From assembly GCF_026712205.1 (NCBI RefSeq), contig NZ_JAPPUW010000013.1, positions 62,001-126,000 on the forward strand: a DNA stretch of 64,000 nt, given 5' to 3'. The first letter of the stretch is position 1. Every line of letters begins with the position of its first letter. The position numbers and the translations under genes are program-made. The DNA is from Pelomonas aquatica (GTDB lineage: Bacteria > Pseudomonadota > Gammaproteobacteria > Burkholderiales > Burkholderiaceae_C). Below the pieces are notes generated by a model. That model worked only from the letters and a program-made list of their open reading frames with translations, was not told the origin of the DNA and made no database searches. Below are positions 17,789-25,963 of the stretch, piece after piece.

Positions 17789-20700
17789 ATGCGCATCGGA
17801 GACAAGAACACCGGGCCTGAAAAGATCAATACCGCGGCCTGGGCCGCGGCGGCGATGGTGCTGTCGATCGGCCTGACATTGACCGCAGGCGCGGTGCTCT
17901 GGCAGCAGCAGTCGTCCGACAAGGAAGCCCGGCTGCTGCTGGATCACCAGACCGAGCTGCTGCAGGACGACATCGCCGAGCGCTTCACATTGCCGATCTA
18001 CGGGCTCAAGGGCGCGCGCGGCATGATGGCGGCCATGCGGGGCCCCGTGGGCCGTGCGCCCTTCGCGGCCTATGTCGCATCACGCGATCTGCCCGGCGAG
18101 TTCCCCGGTGCGCGCGGCTTCGGCGTCATCCAGTCCGTCCTGCGGCACGACCTGCCCGCCTTCATCAAAGCCCAGCGCGAGGACGGCGAACCGGACTTCG
18201 ACGTGCACGGCAAGGGCGGCGCCGAGCAGCTCTTCGTCGTGACCCAGGTCGAGCCGAAGTCGCGCAACGCGCCGGCCTGGGGGCTCGACGTGGGCGGCGA
18301 CCCGGTGCGCCGCCAGGCCATCGAGCGGGCCATCGCCAGCGGCGAGGCCACGTTGTCGGCTCCGGTCACCCTGGCGCAGGATGAGAATGCCGGCGCCGGC
18401 TTCCTGATGCTGGTGCCGGTATTTCGCGACGCCCCGGGCAGCAGCCTGGCGGGCAAGCGCCCGAAGGCCCTGCAGGGCCTGCTGTTCGCCCCGCTGATCG
18501 CGCAGGAATTGCTGAAGGGCGGGGCGGATGCCGCGGCCGTGCTGCTGGACATCGATCTGGCGGTGCGCAACGCCGACGGCGGCCTCACCCCCCTGCTCGC
18601 CGCCCGCGGTGGCGAGCTGATCGACGTCGCCAAGGCGGCCGGCAGGACGTTCACGAACGGGCCGGTGCTGACGTCCCGCCATTTCGACGTCGCCGGTCGG
18701 GAGTTCGTGCTGGAAACGACGCTGTCGCCGGCAACGGCGCGGCGGCTGCTGCAGCTGTCGGGCCTGTGGGTGGTGACGGGCGGCGCGCTGCTCAGCCTGC
18801 TGGCGGCCTTCACGGTCTTTCTGCTGTCGGCCGGCCGGGCCCGTGCCGAGGCGCTCGCGCAGGGCATGACGGCCGACCTGCAGCGCCTGGCCATGGTGGC
18901 CAGCCGCACGACCAACGCCGTGGTCATCACCGACGCCCAGCACCGCATCACCTGGGTCAACGAAGGATTCACCCGCATCACCGGCTACGGGGCCGACGAG
19001 GTGCTGGGGCAGAAGCCCGGCGACTTGCTGCAGTTCGAAGGCAGCGACCCGCAGACCGTGCAAACCATGCGCGCCGCCCTCGCCGCCCGGCGGGGCTGCC
19101 ATGTGGAGCTGCTGAACCGGGGCAAGAACGGCCGGCAATACTGGCTCGACATCGAGATCCAGCCGCTGCAGGACGACGCCGGCGCGCTGACGGGCTTCAT
19201 GGCCATCGAGTCCGACATCAGTGAGCGCAAGCATGCCGAACAGGCGCTGGCGCACGAGCGCAACCGCTACGCCGGCATCCTGGGCGCGCAGACCGAGCTG
19301 ATCTGCCGCTTCGAGCCCGACGGCCGCCTCACCTTCGTGAACGAGGCCTTCTGCCGCTTTTTCGGCGTGCAGGCCGAGGCCGTCGTCGGCCACACCTGGG
19401 CGCCCATGGTGCATCCCGACGACCTGGACCGCGTGCAGCGCGAGGTGGCCGCGCTGCGGCCCGACCATTCCACGGTCGTCATCGAGAACCGCGTGCATCT
19501 CGCCAATGGCGACATGCGCTGGGGGCAGTTCGTCAATCGCGGCTTCTTCGACGCCCGGGGGCAGTTGATCGAGACCCAGAGCGTCGGCCGCGACATCACC
19601 GAGCGCAAGGAGCTCGAGGCCCAGATCCATGAGGCACGCGCGAGCCTGCAGGACCTCTACGACAACGCGCCCTGCGCCTACTGCGCCCTCGACGCGGAAG
19701 GCCGCTTCATCAGCGTCAACACCCTCGGCCTGTCGTGGACGGGCTGTTCGGCCGAGGATCTCATCGGCCGCCTGGGCCTGGCCGACTTCTTCGATGCCGA
19801 GGGCCGCGCATCGTTCGCGGCCAACTTCCCGCGCTTCAAGCGCGACGGCCGGGTCTCGGGGCTGGAGTTCGAGCTGATCGGACGCCACGGCAGGACGCGC
19901 CGGGTCAGCCTGTCGGCCACGGCCGTCTACGACGCCGACGGCCGCTTCGTGCGCAGCCGCTCCGTGATGTTCGACATCACGGAAACCCACCGCATCCGCC
20001 AGCAGCTGCACCAGCTCAACATCGACCAGCGGGCCATGCTGGAGAGCGATCTCGTCGGCATCGTCAAGGTCAAGGGGCGGCAGGCCCTGTGGCACAACGG
20101 CGCGCTGGAGCGCATGTTCGGCTATGACGAGGGCGAGCTGCGCGGCCACCATGCCCGCATGCTCTACCCGGACGACGAATCCTTCCAGGCCCTGGGCGCA
20201 CGGGCCTACCCCCAGCTCAAGGCCGGCCGGCGCTTCCGCACCCAGCAGCAGATGCGGCGCAAGGACGGCACGCTGATCTGGGTCGACATGGCCGGGATCG
20301 AACTGCCCGCCGCCTCCGGAGACCGGAGCGGCGAATCGCTGTGGATGATGCTCGACATCACGCAGAGCAAGGCCTACGAGGCACGCATGGAGCACGCCGC
20401 GCTGCACGACGCGCTGACCGGCCTGCCCAACCGGATGCTGCTGGCCGACCGCCTCAGGCAGGCCATCCACGCCGCCGACCGCAGCGGCCATGTGTTCGCG
20501 CTGGCCTACCTGGACCTGAACGGCTTCAAGCAGATCAACGACACCCATGGCCACGATGCCGGCGACGAGGTGCTCAAGGCCGTGGCCGCGCGCCTGCAGG
20601 CGGGCCTGCGCGCCGGCGATACCGTGGCCCGCCTGGGCGGCGACGAATTCGTCGTGCTGCTGACGCCGATGCATGCCGCCGCCGAGGCCGAGCCGGCGCT

Positions 20701-20884
20701 GAACCGGCTGCTCGACGCGCTGGTCCAGCCCATCCCGCTGAGCTCGGGCGTGCAGGTGGCCGTCGGCAGCAGCCTGGGCCTGGCCCATTTCCCGGTCGAC
20801 GGCCGCTCGGCCGACGCGCTGATGCGCCGCGCCGACGAGGCCATGTTCGCCAACAAGCGGGCCGGCCGCACGCGCACGGGCTGA
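17789..20884 (+). CDS. CHASE-PAS4-GGDEF membrane sensor diguanylate cyclase
   Basis: A 1031-residue inner-membrane sensor. A first membrane helix (about residues 18-38), a periplasmic CHASE domain (about 60-240, with ARGFGVIQSV and DVGGDPVRRQAIERA), and a second helix (about 318-340) lead to four PAS/PAC units (about 360-475, 485-605, 615-735, 745-855) and a C-terminal GGDEF domain. The catalytic loop is LGGDEFV (about 950), with RAGD five residues before it as inhibitory site, and FKQINDTHGHDAGD is intact. It should convert an external signal into c-di-GMP. There is no EAL domain. It stands alone, 102 bp before an orphan binding-protein gene. Confidence 0.93.
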   Translation: MRIGDKNTGPEKINTAAWAAAAMVLSIGLTLTAGAVLWQQQSSDKEARLLLDHQTELLQDDIAERFTLPIYGLKGARGMMAAMRGPVGRAPFAAYVASRDLPGEFPGARGFGVIQSVLRHDLPAFIKAQREDGEPDFDVHGKGGAEQLFVVTQVEPKSRNAPAWGLDVGGDPVRRQAIERAIASGEATLSAPVTLAQDENAGAGFLMLVPVFRDAPGSSLAGKRPKALQGLLFAPLIAQELLKGGADAAAVLLDIDLAVRNADGGLTPLLAARGGELIDVAKAAGRTFTNGPVLTSRHFDVAGREFVLETTLSPATARRLLQLSGLWVVTGGALLSLLAAFTVFLLSAGRARAEALAQGMTADLQRLAMVASRTTNAVVITDAQHRITWVNEGFTRITGYGADEVLGQKPGDLLQFEGSDPQTVQTMRAALAARRGCHVELLNRGKNGRQYWLDIEIQPLQDDAGALTGFMAIESDISERKHAEQALAHERNRYAGILGAQTELICRFEPDGRLTFVNEAFCRFFGVQAEAVVGHTWAPMVHPDDLDRVQREVAALRPDHSTVVIENRVHLANGDMRWGQFVNRGFFDARGQLIETQSVGRDITERKELEAQIHEARASLQDLYDNAPCAYCALDAEGRFISVNTLGLSWTGCSAEDLIGRLGLADFFDAEGRASFAANFPRFKRDGRVSGLEFELIGRHGRTRRVSLSATAVYDADGRFVRSRSVMFDITETHRIRQQLHQLNIDQRAMLESDLVGIVKVKGRQALWHNGALERMFGYDEGELRGHHARMLYPDDESFQALGARAYPQLKAGRRFRTQQQMRRKDGTLIWVDMAGIELPAASGDRSGESLWMMLDITQSKAYEARMEHAALHDALTGLPNRMLLADRLRQAIHAADRSGHVFALAYLDLNGFKQINDTHGHDAGDEVLKAVAARLQAGLRAGDTVARLGGDEFVVLLTPMHAAAEAEPALNRLLDALVQPIPLSSGVQVAVGSSLGLAHFPVDGRSADALMRRADEAMFANKRAGRTRTG

Positions 20885-20986
20885 GGCGCGGCCACACGGC
20901 GGCCGCCGGGGCGTATTCACGCTCAGCAACACCTGCACGCCGAACGGGCGCGGGCCGCCGCCCGGCTTGCGGCATCATGCGCGCTC

Positions 20987-22114
20987 ATGCTGACCCGCCG
21001 CCAAGCCCATCTCGCCCTGGCCAGCCTCGCGCTGCCCGCAGCCTCCGCGCGCGCCCAGGAACGCCGCAGCCTCGTGCTGGGCCAGTCCGTGCCGCTGACC
21101 GGCCCCGCGGCCCAGCTCGGCCTGCAGATGCAGCTCGGCGCCCGGGCCTACTTCGAAGCCGTCAACGCGGCCGGCGGCGTGGGCGGCCTGCAGATCCTGC
21201 TGAAGACGCTGGACGACGGCTACGAGCCCGCGCGCTGCAAGGCCAACACCGAGAAATTCATCCAGGAGGACGTGTTCGCGCTGTTCGGCTACGTCGGCAC
21301 GCCCACCTCGCTGGCCGCGCTGCCGCTGGCCACCCAGGCCAAAGTCCCCTTCATCGCCCCCTTCACCGGCGCCGAGGCCCTGCGCGACCCGTTCAACAGG
21401 CTGGTCTTCCACATCCGCGCGAGCTACTACGACGAGACCGAGCTCATCGTCAAACAGCTGACCCAGCTGGACCTGAAGAAGATCGCCGTCTTCCACCAGA
21501 ACGACGCCTACGGCCAGGCCGGCCTGAAGGGCGTGCTGCGCGCCCTGGAGAAGCGCGGCCTGCAGCCCGCGGCCGTCGCCACCGTGGAGCGCAACAGCGT
21601 CGACGTGGCCGCCGCCGTGAAGGCCCTGGTGCCGGTGCAGCCCGAGGCCATCGTGCAGATCAGCGCCTACAAGAGCTGCGCCGCCTTCATCCGCGAGGCG
21701 CGCAGGGCCGGCTACGGCGGCCAGTTCCACAACGTCTCCTTCGTCGGCACCCAGGCCCTGGCCGACGAACTCGGCAAGGACGCCGCCGGCGTCGTCATCT
21801 CCCAGGTCATGCCCTCGCCCTTCGGCACCGCGGTGGGCCTGGTCAACGACTACCAGCTCGCGCTGCACAAGCTCGACCCCAGGGCCGAGCCCAACTACAC
21901 CAGCATCGAGGGCTATGTCGCCGCCCGCGTCATCGTCGACGGCCTGCGCCGGCTCGGCGGCCACCCGACGCGCGAGGGCCTGATCACCGCGCTGGAAACC
22001 CTGTCGGGCTACGAGTCGCGCGGCTACCACCTGGGCTTCGGGCCCGCCAAGCACGTCGGCTCCAGCTTCGTCGAGCTGACGATGCTGACGGCCGAGGGCA
22101 AGGTCAGGCGCTGA
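20987..22114 (+). CDS. Branched-chain amino-acid-type ABC substrate-binding protein (orphan)
   Basis: A 375-residue periplasmic binding protein of the LivJ/LivK (Peripla_BP_6) class. It has a Tat-like or Sec signal (MLTRRQAHLALASLALPAASARAQ) followed by SLVLGQSVPLTGPAAQLG, the usual first lobe strand, and GYVGTPTSLAALPLATQAKVPFIAPFTGAEALR. No permease or ATPase genes adjoin it, so it may be a scavenging or sensing component. One possible partner is the CHASE sensor upstream, but this is only positional inference. The stop is six bases from the convergent Lrp gene stop. Confidence 0.88.
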   Translation: MLTRRQAHLALASLALPAASARAQERRSLVLGQSVPLTGPAAQLGLQMQLGARAYFEAVNAAGGVGGLQILLKTLDDGYEPARCKANTEKFIQEDVFALFGYVGTPTSLAALPLATQAKVPFIAPFTGAEALRDPFNRLVFHIRASYYDETELIVKQLTQLDLKKIAVFHQNDAYGQAGLKGVLRALEKRGLQPAAVATVERNSVDVAAAVKALVPVQPEAIVQISAYKSCAAFIREARRAGYGGQFHNVSFVGTQALADELGKDAAGVVISQVMPSPFGTAVGLVNDYQLALHKLDPRAEPNYTSIEGYVAARVIVDGLRRLGGHPTREGLITALETLSGYESRGYHLGFGPAKHVGSSFVELTMLTAEGKVRR

Positions 22115-22120
22115 GGCGCC

Positions 22121-22564
22121 TCAGCCGCGCTCGTCCTTGGGCGAGTCCATGACGATATAGCTCGTGATCATGCTGACCTGCGGCAGCCCGCCCAGCACGT
22201 CGGCATGGAAGCGCTTGTAGGCCGCCAGGTCGGCCACCTCCACGCGCAGCAGGTATTCGAAGGCGCCGGTCACGTTGTGGCATTCGCGCACGACCGGGCA
22301 GACGGCCATCGCGCCCTCGAAGCCCTGCTGCTCGGCCAGCGTGTGCCCCGACAGGCCGATGGCCACATAGGCGACGAAGCCCAGGCCCAGCCGTGCCGGG
22401 TCCAGAACGGCGCGATAGCCCTTTATGACACCCAGCCGCTCAAGTTCCTGCACGCGGCGCAGGCAGGCCGAGGGGCTGAGCGCGATGCGCTGGGCCAGCT
22501 CGGCATTGGTCACGCGGCCCTCCGCCACCAGCTCGCGCAAGATCTTCTCGTCGATGGCATCCAT
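22121..22564 (-). CDS. Lrp/AsnC-family regulator
   Basis: A 147-residue regulator with the HTH at residues 4-50 (VTNAELAQRIALSPSACLRRV, the Lrp-type recognition helix) and a RAM domain (CHNVTGAFEYLLRVEVADLAAY) for amino-acid sensing. It is divergent from a LysE-family exporter gene (84 bp between starts). The usual reading of this pair is a regulator that induces an amino-acid exporter when its substrate accumulates. Confidence 0.93.
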   Translation of the reverse strand: MDAIDEKILRELVAEGRVTNAELAQRIALSPSACLRRVQELERLGVIKGYRAVLDPARLGLGFVAYVAIGLSGHTLAEQQGFEGAMAVCPVVRECHNVTGAFEYLLRVEVADLAAYKRFHADVLGGLPQVSMITSYIVMDSPKDERG

Positions 22565-22648
22565 GGCCGCAGATCATTGCACGCCCAAGCACCAGCGCGG
22601 CAGCAAAGGCAAGCCAATTCGGCCCCCGCCTGCCTAGAGTTGCGGGCC

Positions 22649-23242
22649 ATGAACACCAGCGCCACCCTGCTCGCCCTGTCCGGCTTCGCCTTCGTCACCT
22701 CCATCACGCCCGGCCCCAACAACCTGATGCTGCTGGCCTCGGGCACGCATTTCGGCTGGCGGCGCAGCCTGCCCCATCTGCTGGGCATCTCCTTCGGCTT
22801 CGGCGTCATGCTGGTCCTCGTCGGCCTGGGCCTGGGCGAGGCCTTCACGCGCTTCCCGGCGCTGCACGGGCTGCTGAAGTGGGCCAGCCTGGCCTATCTG
22901 CTCTACCTGGCCGCGCGCGTGGCCACGGCCGCGCCGCCCGGCGCCGAGGGCCAGGCCGGCGCCGCCGGGCGGCCGATGGGCTTCGGCGCCGCGGCGCTGT
23001 TCCAGGTCGTCAACCCCAAGGCCTGGGCCATGGCCCTGACCGCCGTGACGGCCTACAGCGAACTCGGCATCGCGGCGCTGACGCTGGTCTTCGTCGCGGT
23101 GAACCTGCCCTGCTGCGGCTCCTGGGCGCTGCTGGGCGAGCAGATGCGCCGCTGGCTGCACCGGCCGCGCGCGCTGCAGGCCTTCAACTGGGGCGCCGCG
23201 GCGCTGATGGTGGTCTCGGTGCTGCCGCTGCTCAAGGGCTGA
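22649..23242 (+). CDS. LysE/RhtB-family amino-acid exporter
   Basis: A 197-residue inner-membrane transporter with about six hydrophobic segments. It shows the family hallmark near the start, SITPGPNNLMLLASGTHFGW (residues 16-35), and the conserved VNPKAWAMALTAV (about 118-130). Such proteins export amino acids such as lysine, threonine, homoserine or leucine; the substrate here cannot be told. The divergent Lrp gene is the likely regulator. Confidence 0.92.
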   Translation: MNTSATLLALSGFAFVTSITPGPNNLMLLASGTHFGWRRSLPHLLGISFGFGVMLVLVGLGLGEAFTRFPALHGLLKWASLAYLLYLAARVATAAPPGAEGQAGAAGRPMGFGAAALFQVVNPKAWAMALTAVTAYSELGIAALTLVFVAVNLPCCGSWALLGEQMRRWLHRPRALQAFNWGAAALMVVSVLPLLKG

Positions 23243-23339
23243 AGCGGCAGGCCTTCATATTTCGGCACCGATACAAAACGGCAGCACGCGGGAAACGCCC
23301 GGCAACGAGGATGGCGGCGCCTCAGCCCCGGAGCCTCGC

Positions 23340-25844
23340 GTGCCTGCCTTCGCCACCCGAATCGTCCTTGCCGCGCTGGCCCTGCTGGCCTTGGGCGCCC
23401 TGCCCGTCCAGGCCGCCCGAGCCGCCACGGACGATGCCGACGGCGCCCGCGTCATCGTCAAGTTCAAGGCCCTGGGCCCGCTGATGCGTGCCGCCCGCGA
23501 GCGCGGCGACCGCGGCCCGCAGCAGGCCGCCACGCTCGCGGCCCGCCACGGCCTGGCGCTTGCCGACGGCCGCATGATCGACGCGCGCAGCCAGTCCCTG
23601 CACGGCGACAGGACGCTGAGCTCGGCCGCGCTGGCCGCCAGGCTCGCCAAGGACGCCGACGTCGAATACGCCGTGCCCGACGAGCGCCGCCACGCGCTCG
23701 CGCTGCCCAACGACCCGCTGCTGCCCGCCAGCGCCGGCGCGGCCCTCGCCGCCGGCCAGTGGTATCTGCAGCCCGCCGACGCGACGCTGGTGTCGGCCAT
23801 CAACGCGGTCGGCGCCTGGGCCCTGACGATGGGCTCCGCCAGCCTCGTCGTCGCCGACGTCGACACCGGCGTGCTGTTCGCCCACCCCGACCTGGCGAAC
23901 AAGCTGCTGGCCGGCTACGACTTCATCTCGTCGACCAGCATCGCGGGCGACGGCGACGGCCGCGACGCCGACCCGACCGACCCCGGCGACTGGACGACGG
24001 CCGGCCAGTGCGGCAGCGGCGAGGCCGCCACCAGCAGCAGCTGGCATGGCACGCAGACGGCCAGCATCATCGGCGCCCAGACCAACAACGGCATCGGCAT
24101 GGCCTCGGTGGGCTACAACGTCATGGTGCTGCCGGTGCGCGTGCTCGGCAAATGCGGCGGGTCGGACTCGGACATCATCGCCGCCATGCTCTGGGCCGCG
24201 GGCGTGTCCAGCGTGCCGATCGCCAACCCCAACCCGGCCAAGGTCATCAACCTGAGCCTGGGCGGCAGCGGAACCTGCAGCGCGGCCTATCGGGATGCCA
24301 TCAACCAGATCACGGCGGCCGGCGTCACCATCGTCGCCGCGGCCGGCAACGACGAGGGCCTGGCCGTCGGCGTGCCGGCCAACTGCGCCGGCGTCATCGC
24401 CGTGGCCGGCGTGCGCCATGTCGGCACCAAGGTCGGCTTCTCCAGCATCGGCCCCGAGGTCGCCATCGCCGCGCCCGGCGGCAACTGCGTCAACTCGACC
24501 GGCGCCTGCCTCTACCCCATCCTGACCGCTACCAACACCGGCACGACGACGGCCAGCAGCAGCGGCTACACCTACAGCAACAGCAGCAGCTACTCGGTCG
24601 GCACCAGCTTCGCGACGCCCATGGTCGCGGGCGCGGCGGCGCTGATGCTGTCCGTCAACCCGGCGCTGAAGCCGGCGCAGATCAAGTCGCTGCTGCAGTC
24701 GACGGCGCGCAGCTTCCCCACGCAACCCCAGGGCAGCAGCGTGCCCCTCTGCACGGCGCCCACGACGGTCGCGCAGGACGAGTGCTACTGCACCACCTCC
24801 ACCTGCGGCGCCGGCCTGCTGGACGTGGGCGCCGCCGTCGCCGCCGCGGCCAATGGCGCGACGCCGACGGCCGCCATCACTGCCAGCGCGACGACGGTCA
24901 CGGCCGGCACGACGCTGAGCCTGGACGGCAGCGGCTCGACGGCGCCGGGCACGCGCAGCATCACCGGCTGGCAATGGACGATCACGAGCGGCAGCGCCAT
25001 CGCCAGCCTCAGCGGTGCGACGAATGCGGCCACGGCCAGCCTGAAGACGACCGGCATCGGCAGCGTCACCGTGCAGCTGACGGTGACCGACAGCACGGGC
25101 CTGCAGGCCTCGCGCACGCAGGCCATCGCCGTCACGGCCCCGGCCGCGCCGACCGTCGGCATCGTCGCCTCGGCCAGCGCCGTGTCCGCCGGCACTGCGG
25201 TCAGCCTCGATGGCGGCAGCAGCCAGGCCGCGACGGGCTTCGCCATCGCCGGCTACCAGTGGAGCGTCAGCGCCAGCCCGTCCAACCTGGCCAGCTTCAC
25301 GACGGCGACCAACGCAGCGACGGCGACGCTGTCGACGCTGGGCAGCAGCAGCGGCAGCGTCGTCGTCACGCTGACCGTGACCGACTCGCTGGGCCAGACC
25401 AGCAGCGCCAGCACGACCGTCACCGTGACGGCCCTGGGGCCGACGGCCAGCATCAGCCCGTCGGCGACGACGGTGGTGGCCGGCAACAACGTCGGCCTCG
25501 ACAGCAGCGGCTCCAGCGCACCGGCCGGGCGCACGCTGACGGGCTACCAATGGAGCATCACCAGCGGCAGCGCGGCCTTCAGCGGCAGCACGACGGGCTC
25601 GACCGCGACCGTGACGACCCGTGCGGCCGGCAGCTTCACCGTGCAGCTGACGCTGACCGACAGCGCCGGTGCGCAGGCGAGCCAGACGCAGACGATCACG
25701 GTGACGACGGCCGCCGCCGCGACGGGCGGGTCGGCGGGCGGGTCGGGCAGCGGCGGCGGCGCGATGTCGGCGTGGTGGCTGCTGGCGCTGGCGCTCGCAG
25801 CCAGCGGCACGGGCCGGCGGAGGACGGGGCGCCGCTCTCGCTGA
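23340..25844 (+). CDS. Secreted S8 subtilisin-like protease with PKD-like repeats and GlyGly-CTERM-type tail
   Basis: An 834-residue exported serine protease. A signal peptide (1-28) precedes an inhibitor-like propeptide (about 30-130) and the catalytic domain, with triad motifs ADVDTGVLFAHPDL (Asp near 174), SWHGTQTASII (His near 235) and GTSFATPMVAGAAAL (Ser near 422). Three similar Ig/PKD-like repeats follow (about 510-600, 604-697, 699-790; each with GYQW or GWQW and VTLTVTDS). The end is a Gly/Ser linker, a hydrophobic stretch (AWWLLALALAAS) and the basic tail GRRRTGRRSR. This resembles the GlyGly-CTERM signal processed by rhombosortase. GTG start at 23340, with CGGAG six bases upstream. 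Confidence 0.9.
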   Translation: MPAFATRIVLAALALLALGALPVQAARAATDDADGARVIVKFKALGPLMRAARERGDRGPQQAATLAARHGLALADGRMIDARSQSLHGDRTLSSAALAARLAKDADVEYAVPDERRHALALPNDPLLPASAGAALAAGQWYLQPADATLVSAINAVGAWALTMGSASLVVADVDTGVLFAHPDLANKLLAGYDFISSTSIAGDGDGRDADPTDPGDWTTAGQCGSGEAATSSSWHGTQTASIIGAQTNNGIGMASVGYNVMVLPVRVLGKCGGSDSDIIAAMLWAAGVSSVPIANPNPAKVINLSLGGSGTCSAAYRDAINQITAAGVTIVAAAGNDEGLAVGVPANCAGVIAVAGVRHVGTKVGFSSIGPEVAIAAPGGNCVNSTGACLYPILTATNTGTTTASSSGYTYSNSSSYSVGTSFATPMVAGAAALMLSVNPALKPAQIKSLLQSTARSFPTQPQGSSVPLCTAPTTVAQDECYCTTSTCGAGLLDVGAAVAAAANGATPTAAITASATTVTAGTTLSLDGSGSTAPGTRSITGWQWTITSGSAIASLSGATNAATASLKTTGIGSVTVQLTVTDSTGLQASRTQAIAVTAPAAPTVGIVASASAVSAGTAVSLDGGSSQAATGFAIAGYQWSVSASPSNLASFTTATNAATATLSTLGSSSGSVVVTLTVTDSLGQTSSASTTVTVTALGPTASISPSATTVVAGNNVGLDSSGSSAPAGRTLTGYQWSITSGSAAFSGSTTGSTATVTTRAAGSFTVQLTLTDSAGAQASQTQTITVTTAAAATGGSAGGSGSGGGAMSAWWLLALALAASGTGRRRTGRRSR

Positions 25845-25963
25845 ACCCCTTGGTTCGGTGCAAAGGCAGCCCGATCCAGCCACCACCGTGACCAATGGAG
25901 CAGGCCCTCACGCTTCCTAGAATGCGCCGCCCCTGACCCCAGGGGGCCATTCAGGAGATCCCC

